The notes below the pieces were generated by a model that was not told the origin of the DNA, did no database searches, and saw only the letters and a list, made by a program, of their open reading frames with translations. Shown one piece after another: positions 26,706-35,566 of a stretch of 64,000 nt of DNA. Origin of the DNA: Bacteroides acidifaciens (GTDB lineage Bacteria; Bacteroidota; Bacteroidia; Bacteroidales; Bacteroidaceae); assembly GCF_024623065.1 (NCBI RefSeq), contig NZ_JANJZR010000008.1, forward strand, positions 1 to 64,000, read 5' to 3'. Position 1 is the first letter of the stretch. Every line of letters begins with the position of its first letter. A program made the position numbers and the translations under genes.

Positions 26706-26860
26706 AATTTACTATTATTAATTTATAAAATCAGCATGATATTACAAGAAATAGAATGAATTTCCAATAAAGATGGCTGTTTACTAAGATTTTCTTATGA
26801 AGTTTTTAATAACCTATACGATTTAATACCAAAATTGGCACATTAATCAGTAAGTAGACA

Positions 26861-26897
26861 AAAAAGGCCGCTCCTGAATAACAAGAACGACCTTTTT
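26861..26897 (-). terminator. Terminator downstream of carB
   Basis: AAAAAGGCCG (26861-26870) and CGACCTTTTT (26888-26897) form a stem with one G-U pair; on the minus strand it ends in T residues. A second hairpin, GCTGTCAT/ATGACAGC (26914-26941), lies directly after the carB stop codon. Confidence 0.65.
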
Positions 26898-26944
26898 TTC
26901 ATTTCAGCAGAACGCTGTCATACTATCGAAAGCATGACAGCACA

Positions 26945-29900
26945 TTACTTATATTCTGCCCAACTCTTGATGGTGATATCATCAATGCTCATCGTGCAGA
27001 AAGCATTAATGAATGCACTAGCCAAACGGGCATTTGTAATCAACGGAATATTCAAGTCAATGGCTGCACGACGAATCTTGTATCCGTTGTCCAACTCTCC
27101 GGCTGTCAGGTTCTTAGGAATGTTGACTACCATATCAATTTCCTTATTATGAAGCATTTCCAATGCTTGCGGATGCCCCTCTTCGCTCGGCCAATAGACA
27201 TGGGTACTTTCAATACCGTTTTCGGCAAGTGCTTTGTGCGTACCGCCGGTTGCAAAGAGTTTATATCCCTTACTCACCAGCATACGGGCTGCATCCATCA
27301 TATCGGCTTTCTGTTTCATTGTTCCCGTGGAAAGCAGGATATTCTTCTGGGGGATACGATAGCCTACGGAAAGCATTGCTTTCAGTACGGCACAGGAAGT
27401 ATCCATGCCGATACAGCCGACTTCACCGGTAGAAGCCATATCTACCCCCAACACAGGGTCGGCTTTCTGCAAACGGTTGAAGGAGAACTGGGAAGCCTTG
27501 ATTCCGACATAATCCAATTCGAAAAGATTCTTTTCCGGTTTTTCGACAGGTAGACCAAGCATGACTTTCGTTGCCAGTTCGATAAAGTTTATCTTCAATA
27601 CTTTGCTGACAAACGGGAAAGAACGGCTGGCACGCAAGTTACATTCGATGACTTTGATATCATTGTCTTTTGCCAGATATTGGATATTGAACGGGCCGGA
27701 GATGTTCAGAGCTTTGGCAATCTCACGGCTGATACGTTTGATACGACGAACAGTCTCTACATATAGCTTTTGCGGCGGGAATTGAATAGTAGCGTCACCG
27801 GAGTGCACACCCGCAAACTCAATATGTTCGCTGATGGCGTATGCTACGATTTCGCCATTCTGCGCCACAGCATCCATTTCTACTTCCTTGGCATGCTCGA
27901 TAAACTGGCTTACCACTACCGGATGCTTCTTCGATACGTTAGCTGCCAATTTCAGGAAACGTTCAAGTTCTTCCTGATTGGAGCAGACATTCATCGCAGC
28001 GCCTGAAAGTACATAAGACGGACGGACAAGTACCGGAAAACCTACTTCGTCAACAAACTCATTGATGTCGTCCATAGAGGTCAACTCGCGCCAACGCGGC
28101 TGGTCTACACCGATACGGTCGAGCATGGCAGAGAATTTCTCGCGGTCTTCGGCATTGTCAATGCTCTTGGCACTTGTACCGAGAATATTGACATTCTGAG
28201 CATCCAGACGCAATGCCAGATTGTTCGGGATTTGCCCACCGGTAGATACGATGACACCATGCGGATTTTCGAGTTCCAAAATATCCATTACACGCTCGAA
28301 AGTCAGTTCGTCGAAGTAGAGACGGTCGCACATATCGTAGTCCGTAGATACGGTTTCGGGGTTATAGTTAACCATGACGCTTCGCCATCCTTCCTTGCGG
28401 ATGGTGTTCAATGCCTGTACGCCACACCAGTCGAACTCTACTGAGGAACCGATACGATAGGCACCGGAACCCAGCACGACGATAGATTTATGGTCACCCT
28501 GATAATGAACGTCGTTTGCTACGCCGCTGTAAGTAAGATACAGGTAGTTGGTCTGCGCGGGATATTCGGCAGCCAAGGTATCAATTTGCTTCACAACCGG
28601 AAGAATTCCTGCATGCTTGCGATGATTGCGAACATAGAGAATACCGTCTTCCATATCGCCTTCGTAACCAATGGCACGGGCAATCTGAAAGTCGGAGAAG
28701 CCCTGGACTTTCGCTTTACGAAGCAACTCGTCCGGCAAGTCGGCTATTTGTTTGTGGTTACTTCCCCAGCTATGCAGTTCTTCGGAAGTTTTCATGATAT
28801 TCATGAGCTTCTGAAGGAACCATTTGTCAATCTTTGTCAGTTCGTGCACCTGGTCGATCGTATATCCGGCGCGGAATGCTTTCGAGATGACAAAAATACG
28901 TTTATCGGTCGGTTCGCGAAGCGCTTTGTCGATATCGGGAATAACCAGTTCCTTATTTTCTACAAATCCGTGCATCCCCTGCCCTATCATGCGAAGCCCT
29001 TTTTGGATAGCTTCTTCAAAGGTACGACCGATGGCCATTACTTCACCGACTGATTTCATGGAAGAGCCCAGTTCTTTATCCACTCCGTGGAACTTACCTA
29101 AGTCCCAACGAGGAATCTTACATACAACATAGTCCAAAGCAGGTTCAAAGAAAGCGGAAGTCGTTTTTGTTACAGAGTTTTTCAGGTCGAAAAGTCCGTA
29201 ACCCAATCCTAACTTGGCGGCAACGAAAGCCAACGGATAGCCGGTTGCTTTGGAAGCCAAAGCCGATGAGCGGGAAAGACGGGCATTTACCTCAATCACC
29301 CGGTAATCTTCGGATTCCGGGTCGAAAGCATATTGCACGTTACATTCGCCGACGATACCGATATGACGAATGATACGGATAGCCAGTTCACGAAGTTTAT
29401 GATATTCTTTATTAGTAAGCGTCTGAGAGGGAGCGATAACGATAGACTCACCGGTATGGATACCCAGCGGGTCAAAGTTTTCCATATTACAAACAGTGAT
29501 ACAGTTGTCGAAGCGGTCGCGCACCACCTCGTATTCCACTTCTTTCCAGCCACGGAGTGATTTTTCCACCAGCACCTGCGGAGAGAAAGAAAAAGCCTTT
29601 TCTACGAGGACGTCCAATTGTTCCTCGTTATCACAAAAGCCGGAGCCCAGACCACCCAACGCGTAAGCAGCACGGACAATCACCGGATAACCCAGTTCAC
29701 GGGCTGCGCGACGGGCGTCTTCCGCATTTTCTACGGCTTCACTCTTGATAGTCTTTACGTCGATTTCGTTTAGTTTCTGCACGAAAAGTTCACGGTCTTC
29801 GGTATCCATAATAGCTTGTACCGGTGTACCGAGCACCTTTACATTATATTTTTCAAGGATTCCTTCCTTATATAAAGCTACGCCACAATTCAAGGCCGTC

Positions 29901-30172
29901 TGCCCGCCGAATGCAAGCATAATGCCTTCGGGCTTCTCTTTCTGAATCACTTTCTCTACAAAGTACGGGGTCACCGGCAGGAAGTAGATTTGATCGGCCA
30001 CTCCTTCGGAAGTCTGTACCGTAGCAATATTCGGATTGATAAGAACCGTTTCAATCCCCTCTTCTTTCAAGGCTTTGAGCGCCTGCGAACCGGAATAGTC
30101 AAACTCACCGGCCTCACCGATTTTCAGGGCACCGGAACCCAGCAGTAATACTTTCTTTATTTTTTCTTTCAT
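26945..30172 (-). CDS. carB: Carbamoyl-phosphate synthase large subunit
   Basis: Makes carbamoyl phosphate from ammonia (delivered by CarA from glutamine), bicarbonate and two ATP for pyrimidine and arginine synthesis. At 1075 residues it has the full two-fold architecture: an N-terminal synthetase half (VLLLGSGALKIGEAGEFDYS, ATP-grasp IEVNARLSRSSALASKATG), an oligomerisation segment, the C-terminal half (VVLGSGAYRIGSSVEFDW, IECNLRASRSFPFVSKV) and an MGS-like allosteric domain with LFATGGTHKAL. It lies nine bases after carA. Its last codons are followed by two hairpins. Confidence 0.96.
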   Translation of the reverse strand: MKEKIKKVLLLGSGALKIGEAGEFDYSGSQALKALKEEGIETVLINPNIATVQTSEGVADQIYFLPVTPYFVEKVIQKEKPEGIMLAFGGQTALNCGVALYKEGILEKYNVKVLGTPVQAIMDTEDRELFVQKLNEIDVKTIKSEAVENAEDARRAARELGYPVIVRAAYALGGLGSGFCDNEEQLDVLVEKAFSFSPQVLVEKSLRGWKEVEYEVVRDRFDNCITVCNMENFDPLGIHTGESIVIAPSQTLTNKEYHKLRELAIRIIRHIGIVGECNVQYAFDPESEDYRVIEVNARLSRSSALASKATGYPLAFVAAKLGLGYGLFDLKNSVTKTTSAFFEPALDYVVCKIPRWDLGKFHGVDKELGSSMKSVGEVMAIGRTFEEAIQKGLRMIGQGMHGFVENKELVIPDIDKALREPTDKRIFVISKAFRAGYTIDQVHELTKIDKWFLQKLMNIMKTSEELHSWGSNHKQIADLPDELLRKAKVQGFSDFQIARAIGYEGDMEDGILYVRNHRKHAGILPVVKQIDTLAAEYPAQTNYLYLTYSGVANDVHYQGDHKSIVVLGSGAYRIGSSVEFDWCGVQALNTIRKEGWRSVMVNYNPETVSTDYDMCDRLYFDELTFERVMDILELENPHGVIVSTGGQIPNNLALRLDAQNVNILGTSAKSIDNAEDREKFSAMLDRIGVDQPRWRELTSMDDINEFVDEVGFPVLVRPSYVLSGAAMNVCSNQEELERFLKLAANVSKKHPVVVSQFIEHAKEVEMDAVAQNGEIVAYAISEHIEFAGVHSGDATIQFPPQKLYVETVRRIKRISREIAKALNISGPFNIQYLAKDNDIKVIECNLRASRSFPFVSKVLKINFIELATKVMLGLPVEKPEKNLFELDYVGIKASQFSFNRLQKADPVLGVDMASTGEVGCIGMDTSCAVLKAMLSVGYRIPQKNILLSTGTMKQKADMMDAARMLVSKGYKLFATGGTHKALAENGIESTHVYWPSEEGHPQALEMLHNKEIDMVVNIPKNLTAGELDNGYKIRRAAIDLNIPLITNARLASAFINAFCTMSIDDITIKSWAEYK

Positions 30173-30181
30173 GATTGTCGG

Positions 30182-31330
30182 TTATTTAAGCAGGTTTACA
30201 AATTCGTCGAACAGAAATTCCGTATCCGTAGGGCCGCTGGCAGCTTCCGGGTGGAATTGCGCCGAGAACCAAGGATTTGTCTTATGCTTGATTCCTTCAT
30301 TGGAACCATCGTTCATATTGATGAAAAGCGGTTCCCAATCTGCGCCCAACGTATTATTGTCTACGGCATAACCGTGATTCTGAGAAGTGATGAAACAACG
30401 TTCCGTGCCTACCATACGCACAGGTTGGTTGTGGCTACGGTGTCCGTATTTCAGTTTATATATTTTGGCTCCACCTGCTTTCGAAAGTAATTGGTTACCC
30501 ATGCAGATTCCGAAGATAGGGAGTTTCTCATTTTTCATTGCCTTACGGATATTCTGTACCGCAGCATCACAAGTATCCGGGTCGCCCGGGCCATTGGAAA
30601 TAAATAATCCGTCAAATTCGAGTCCGTTGAAATCATAATCCCAAGGCACACGAATCACTTCGACATCACGTTTCAGCAGGCAACGGATGATGTTGGTCTT
30701 TACTCCACAATCTACCAATACCACTTTTTTTAATTGAGAATTGAAAGTTGGAAGTTGAGAATTAAGTTGCGCAATGGGAGTATTTACAGGAAAAGAGTGA
30801 GAAGTTCCGTCAGGAAGATAAGAGATTATTTCCTTACAACTTACTTTGTCTACGTAATTAACGCCTGCATAAGCAGCTTCGGGAATATGCTCCGGCTCAT
30901 CATCAAAGACAATCTTTCCCATCATCACACCATGTTCGCGGAGCACTTTCGTCAGCTCGCGGGTGTCAATACCTGTGATGCCGGGAATGTGTTCACGTTT
31001 CAACCAGTCACCGAGACTTTCCACTGCGTTCCAGTGGCTGTATTCATAAGAATAGTCGCTTACGATAATCGCTTCCGCATGGATTTTCCCGCTCTCCATG
31101 AAAGTAGCGAGCCCGTTCGGTCCGATTGTAAAAGGGGGAACTCCGTAGTTACCTATCAAAGGATAGGTAAGAGTCATCAACTGTCCGGCATACGAAGGGT
31201 CGGTAAGGCTCTCGGGATATCCAGTCATGGCAGTATTGAAAACTACTTCGCCCGCCACCGGCTTTTCGTAGCCAAACGACTTGCCGGAGAACCGGCTCCC
31301 GTCGTCAAGGATTAATGTCACATTTCTCAT
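30182..31330 (-). CDS. carA: Carbamoyl-phosphate synthase small (glutaminase) subunit
   Basis: The 382-residue glutamine amidotransferase subunit. The N-terminal CPSase domain has FNTAMTGYPESLTDPSYAGQ and TGIDTRELTKVLREHG. The class I GATase domain has the nucleophile in FGICMGNQLLSKAGG and the catalytic His in SAQFHPEA. Between the two domains is an unusual low-complexity insert, QLNSQLPTFNSQLKK (residues about 189-203), encoded by a GTTGAGAATTGA-type DNA repeat that recurs in gltB and dapF of this window. It is the third gene of a minus-strand operon glmS-purF-carA-carB. Confidence 0.95.
   Translation of the reverse strand: MRNVTLILDDGSRFSGKSFGYEKPVAGEVVFNTAMTGYPESLTDPSYAGQLMTLTYPLIGNYGVPPFTIGPNGLATFMESGKIHAEAIIVSDYSYEYSHWNAVESLGDWLKREHIPGITGIDTRELTKVLREHGVMMGKIVFDDEPEHIPEAAYAGVNYVDKVSCKEIISYLPDGTSHSFPVNTPIAQLNSQLPTFNSQLKKVVLVDCGVKTNIIRCLLKRDVEVIRVPWDYDFNGLEFDGLFISNGPGDPDTCDAAVQNIRKAMKNEKLPIFGICMGNQLLSKAGGAKIYKLKYGHRSHNQPVRMVGTERCFITSQNHGYAVDNNTLGADWEPLFINMNDGSNEGIKHKTNPWFSAQFHPEAASGPTDTEFLFDEFVNLLK
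30732..30767. repeat. In-frame GTTGAGAATTGA-type repeat inside carA
   Basis: AATTGAGAATTGAAAGTTGG continues into AAGTTGAGAATTAAG, three degenerate copies of one short unit. It encodes the NSQLPTFNSQLK insert of CarA. Similar units occur at 37952-37993 and 45557-45600. Confidence 0.7.
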
Positions 31331-31357
31331 TCTTATTATTGAATCGTTGTATGGTTG

Positions 31358-33241
31358 TTAGAATTGATACATTTGCTCTATGTAATCTATAAATGCCTGA
31401 TTCACCATTTTCACGCCTCCCGGTGTAGGGTAATTGCCGCTGAAGTACCAGTCGCCCGTATGATTCGGGCAAGCTTCGTGAAGTCCTTCCAACGGTTGGT
31501 AGACGATTTCGACTTTCGCTTTCGTTCCTTTCGGTGTCAGCAGTTCCACCATCTTGGCGGAGATTTCTTCATCGGTGAAAGGAGCATAGATGTCTTTGAC
31601 ATAGTTCACCATCTGCTCTTTCGGCAGTCCTATCTGGTCTTTGGATTTACGGTAAGCGGCAGCAATCACATCTTTCATATCGCGTTCTTTCAGAAGTTCG
31701 ATAGCTGCCCTGAAAGCAATAAATTCGCTCATCTTCGCCATGTCTATGCCGTAATAATCGGGATAACGTACTTGCGGTGAAGAGGATACGATGACAATCT
31801 TCTTCGGGTTGAGACGGTCGAGAATACCGATAATACTTTGTTTCAGTGTCGTACCGCGCACAATACTGTCGTCAATTATCACCAGGTTATCGACACCGGA
31901 CACGAGACTTCCGTATGTAATGTCATATACGTGAGCCGCCAAATCATTGCGGCTGTTTCCTTCGGCTATGAAAGTGCGGAGCTTGATATCCTTGATAGCC
32001 ACCTTTTCACTACGGATACGGCGGGAAAGGATTATTTCCAGTTCTTCCATATTCGGGTTATGCCCCAATGCGGCAATCTGCTGCACTTTCTCTTCGTTCA
32101 GATAATCGTCCAATCCTTGCAGCATTCCGTAGAAAGCGACTTCGGCAGTATTGGGAATAAAAGAGAAAACGGTATGGTCGATGTCGTTATTGATAGCTTT
32201 CAGGATTTTCGGAACTAACTTTTCGCCCAGCAGTTTTCTTTCCTTATAGATATCTACGTCACTACCACGGGAGAAGTAGATACGTTCGAAAGAGCAGGCG
32301 TGCTTCTCACAAGGTTTGATAATTTGCGAAGTACGTATTTTGCCTTCCTTGCTGATAAACAGCGCTTGTCCCGGTTGCAGTTCTTTAATCTCTTCAAACG
32401 GAACATTCAGGACGGTCTGGATGACCGGACGTTCGGAAGCTAATACGGCTATCTCGTCATCCTGGTACCAGAATGCGGGACGAATCCCCCACGGGTCGCG
32501 GATAGCGAAAGATTCACCGCTTCCGGTCAGTCCGCAGATAACGTATCCCCCATCCCACTCACGGCTGGAAGTACGCAATACATTAGCAAGGTCGATATGC
32601 TCTTCTATATAATTGGTGATGCCCATGCCTGTGAGCCCATCCGCTTCGGCAAGATTAAAGACACGTTCCACTTCACGGTCGAGACGGTGTCCCACCTGTT
32701 CCAGCATGATGTATGTATCGGCATATTTACGCGGATGCTGACCGATAGCCGTAATACGGGCAAATATTTCATCTACGTTCGTCATGTTGAAGTTACCGCA
32801 GAGAGCCAGATTCTTGGCACGCCAGTTGTTTCTTCTCAAAAACGGATGTACGTAAGAGATGCCGGATTTCCCAGTGGTGGAATAACGGAGATGTCCCATA
32901 TATGCTTCACCGGCAAAAGGTAAAGTACGTTTGGCGTACTCCGCGTCATGCAGTTGTTCGGAAGTCAAATCCTTGAAATTGTTCTGCACATTTTCAAAGA
33001 TTTCGGTAATGGCACCGGAACCCAGGGCACGTTCGCGAAACATATACTCTTCACCCGGATTGGCTTCCAGTTTCACGCAAGCCAGTCCTGCACCTTCCTG
33101 ACCACGATTGTGCTGCTTTTCCATCAGCAGATAAAGCTTGTTCAGGCCGTACATCCACGTTCCATACTTCTTCTCATAATACTCCAGCGGTTTAAGCAAG
33201 CGTATCATGGCAACGCCACATTCATGTTTCAATTGTTCCAT
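31358..33241 (-). CDS. purF: Amidophosphoribosyltransferase (PurF-like), long form
   Basis: Transfers the amide nitrogen of glutamine to PRPP, the first committed step of purine synthesis. The N-terminus MEQLKHECGVAM shows a short leader before the catalytic Cys8, which must be exposed by processing as in other leader-bearing PurF proteins. The class II GATase landmarks NRGQEGAG and GHLRYSTTG follow, and the PRPP-binding motif NLVIIDDSIVRGTT lies in the C-terminal half. At 627 residues it is longer than the 475-505 of E. coli and B. subtilis PurF; the extra length is spread through the phosphoribosyltransferase half. It is 27 bases upstream of carA. Confidence 0.85.
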   Translation of the reverse strand: MEQLKHECGVAMIRLLKPLEYYEKKYGTWMYGLNKLYLLMEKQHNRGQEGAGLACVKLEANPGEEYMFRERALGSGAITEIFENVQNNFKDLTSEQLHDAEYAKRTLPFAGEAYMGHLRYSTTGKSGISYVHPFLRRNNWRAKNLALCGNFNMTNVDEIFARITAIGQHPRKYADTYIMLEQVGHRLDREVERVFNLAEADGLTGMGITNYIEEHIDLANVLRTSSREWDGGYVICGLTGSGESFAIRDPWGIRPAFWYQDDEIAVLASERPVIQTVLNVPFEEIKELQPGQALFISKEGKIRTSQIIKPCEKHACSFERIYFSRGSDVDIYKERKLLGEKLVPKILKAINNDIDHTVFSFIPNTAEVAFYGMLQGLDDYLNEEKVQQIAALGHNPNMEELEIILSRRIRSEKVAIKDIKLRTFIAEGNSRNDLAAHVYDITYGSLVSGVDNLVIIDDSIVRGTTLKQSIIGILDRLNPKKIVIVSSSPQVRYPDYYGIDMAKMSEFIAFRAAIELLKERDMKDVIAAAYRKSKDQIGLPKEQMVNYVKDIYAPFTDEEISAKMVELLTPKGTKAKVEIVYQPLEGLHEACPNHTGDWYFSGNYPTPGGVKMVNQAFIDYIEQMYQF

Positions 33242-33359
33242 CTATACTATTTACGATTTGACGATTTACTATTTACGATTTAAATTACCACCTGCCAATC
33301 AAACAACTTACTATCTATCATTGATTCTTCAATCGCAAATTGTCTAATTGTAAATTACA

Positions 33360-35204
33360 TTATTCTACTGTTACTGACTTCGCCAGATTCCTGGGCTGAT
33401 CTACATCCATTCCTTTGCAGACTGCTATGTGGTACGCAAGCAATTGGAGAGGTACCGTAGTAATTAACGGATTGAGACATTCGATTGTTTCAGGAAGCTC
33501 GATACTGCAATCGGCAATCTGGCTGATAACCGTATCGCCTTTCGTCACAAAAGCAATCACCCGTCCTTTCCGCGCCTTGATTTCCTGAATGTTGCTCAGC
33601 ACTTTTTCGTACAGGGCATTCTGGGTAGCAATCACCACTACCGGCATTTCCGCGTCAATCAAAGCAATCGGCCCGTGCTTCATCTCGGCAGCCGGATAAC
33701 CTTCGGCGTGGATATACGAAATTTCTTTCAATTTCAGCGCACCTTCGAGAGCTACGGGATAGCTATATCCGCGTCCCAAATAAATAAAGTTGTGTGCATA
33801 GGTGAAAGTTTTCGATAGTTCCGCTAGTTTATCATTCAACTTCAGCACTTCTTTCATTTTCTCAGGAATTTGGTTCAACTCCCGCACAACCGAAAGATAA
33901 TACCGTTCATCAATCGTTCCCTTTTCTTTGGCAAGTGTCAATGCCAACATCGCCAATACAGTGACCTGTCCCGTAAATGCTTTGGTAGAAGCAACTCCGA
34001 TTTCCGGGCCTACGTGGATATACGAACCGGTGTGAGTGGCACGGGGAATCGACGAACCGATGGCATTGCAAATACCATATATAAATGCCCCACGGCTCTT
34101 TGCCAATTCTACGGCAGCCAATGTATCGGCAGTCTCGCCACTCTGAGAAATGGCAATCACTACATCCTGCTCGTTAATCACAGGATCGCGGTAACGGAAT
34201 TCAGAAGCATATTCCACTTCTACCGGTATGCGGCAGAAACTTTCAATCAGTTGTTTGCCGATAAGTCCGGCATGCCAGGAAGTTCCGCAAGCCACGATAA
34301 TAAACCGTTTGGCACTCAGCAACCTTTCCTTATTATCAATCACTGCCGAAAGCACTACGTTGTCCGCATCTACATTGATGCGTCCGCGCATACAATCATG
34401 GATGCAATCCGGCTGTTCAAAAATCTCTTTCAACATGAAGTGCGGATAACCGCCCTTTTCCAGTTGTCCGAGATTCAATTCCACTTTCTTCACTTCGGGG
34501 GTCATTTCGACATTATTCAAATCGACTACCTTCAATTCTTCACCCCTGTTTATTACGGCAATCTCTCCGTCTTCCAAGTAAACTACCTTATCTGTATACT
34601 CAACAATCGGAGTGGCGTCCGAAGCCAGAAAGAATTCATCCTCGCCAATGCCTACTACCAACGGGCTGCTTTTGCGCGCAGCGACAATCTCATCCGGATG
34701 CTCTTTATCAAGAATCGCGATTGCATATGCACCAATCACCTCTCCCAATGCCAACTGAACGGCGGTCAGCAAACTAACCCGGTGAGTAACTTTCATGTAT
34801 TCTATTAATTGAACAAGAACTTCGGTATCTGTACTGCTTTTAAAGATGTAGCCTTTGGCTTGGAGTTTTTCTTTGAGTACGGCGTAGTTTTCAATGATAC
34901 CGTTGTGAATGAGAGCGAGTTTCTCGGAAGAAGAGTAATGAGGATGGGCGTTAGCGGAACAAGGTTCCCCATGAGTAGCCCAACGAGTATGGGCGATTCC
35001 GATTGTACCGGAAATATCTTTCTGTGTGACGAAATTTTCGAGTTCGGAGACTTTTCCTTTCGTCTTATACACATTCAACTGTTGGTTGTCACTGATTAAT
35101 GCTACCCCTGCGCTGTCATATCCACGATACTCTAATCGCTTCAGTCCTTTTATAAGGATGGGATAGGCTTTTCTTTTACCAATATAGCCTACTATTCCAC
35201 ACAT
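33360..35204 (-). CDS. glmS: Glutamine-fructose-6-phosphate aminotransferase (isomerising)
   Basis: Makes glucosamine-6-phosphate from fructose-6-phosphate and glutamine, the entry to peptidoglycan and LPS amino sugars. The 614-residue protein begins MCGIVGYIGKR with catalytic Cys2, has ARWATHGEPC and GIIENYAVLKEKL in the glutaminase domain, and two SIS domains with AISQSGETADTLAA and MKHGPIALID. It ends DQPRNLAKSVTVE, the usual C-terminus. It is the first gene of the minus-strand group and starts 360 bases from gltB, facing away. No glmS ribozyme-like leader is evident. A -7 box TATATTTG lies at 35236-35229. Confidence 0.96.
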   Translation of the reverse strand: MCGIVGYIGKRKAYPILIKGLKRLEYRGYDSAGVALISDNQQLNVYKTKGKVSELENFVTQKDISGTIGIAHTRWATHGEPCSANAHPHYSSSEKLALIHNGIIENYAVLKEKLQAKGYIFKSSTDTEVLVQLIEYMKVTHRVSLLTAVQLALGEVIGAYAIAILDKEHPDEIVAARKSSPLVVGIGEDEFFLASDATPIVEYTDKVVYLEDGEIAVINRGEELKVVDLNNVEMTPEVKKVELNLGQLEKGGYPHFMLKEIFEQPDCIHDCMRGRINVDADNVVLSAVIDNKERLLSAKRFIIVACGTSWHAGLIGKQLIESFCRIPVEVEYASEFRYRDPVINEQDVVIAISQSGETADTLAAVELAKSRGAFIYGICNAIGSSIPRATHTGSYIHVGPEIGVASTKAFTGQVTVLAMLALTLAKEKGTIDERYYLSVVRELNQIPEKMKEVLKLNDKLAELSKTFTYAHNFIYLGRGYSYPVALEGALKLKEISYIHAEGYPAAEMKHGPIALIDAEMPVVVIATQNALYEKVLSNIQEIKARKGRVIAFVTKGDTVISQIADCSIELPETIECLNPLITTVPLQLLAYHIAVCKGMDVDQPRNLAKSVTVE

Positions 35205-35566
35205 ATTATAATATTTTTATTTCGGCTGCAAATATACATATTCCGAATAACATAAAGATTATAAATTCAATATTTATTTGACAGAAACTCACAAAAAAGT
35301 TACAAACACATCAAAAAGTTAAATAATACAATCTTTTTAGCTCAAAAAGAAACGCATTACAATCAATATCAAATAATAGTCATCAGACTAATAAATTAAA
35401 AGTTATCCAACTGATTTTAATTACAAATTAAAAGAAGAAAAAACAAACTTTATATTTCGTGTCACAGAAAGGCGACATTTTACTATCATTCTGAAATTAA
35501 ACAGTTATTTTTGCAGAACATTTTGATACATCAAATAGGTATTATCATACAATAAAGCTAGTAAGA
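35205..35566. promoter_or_regulatory. Divergent regulatory region between glmS and gltB
   Basis: A 360-base AT-rich region with no gene. TATATTTG (35236-35229, minus) serves glmS, and TATTTTTG (35506-35513, plus) serves gltB; their -33 elements are weak, which suggests activator dependence. A near-perfect palindrome, TTTTAATT-ACA-AATTAAAA (35415-35433), lies between and could be an operator. Confidence 0.5.

Noticed and set aside
33870..34808. 312-codon open frame on the plus strand inside glmS
   Set aside because: Antisense shadow of glmS; composition is unusual (rich in His, Arg, Tyr) and no family fits.
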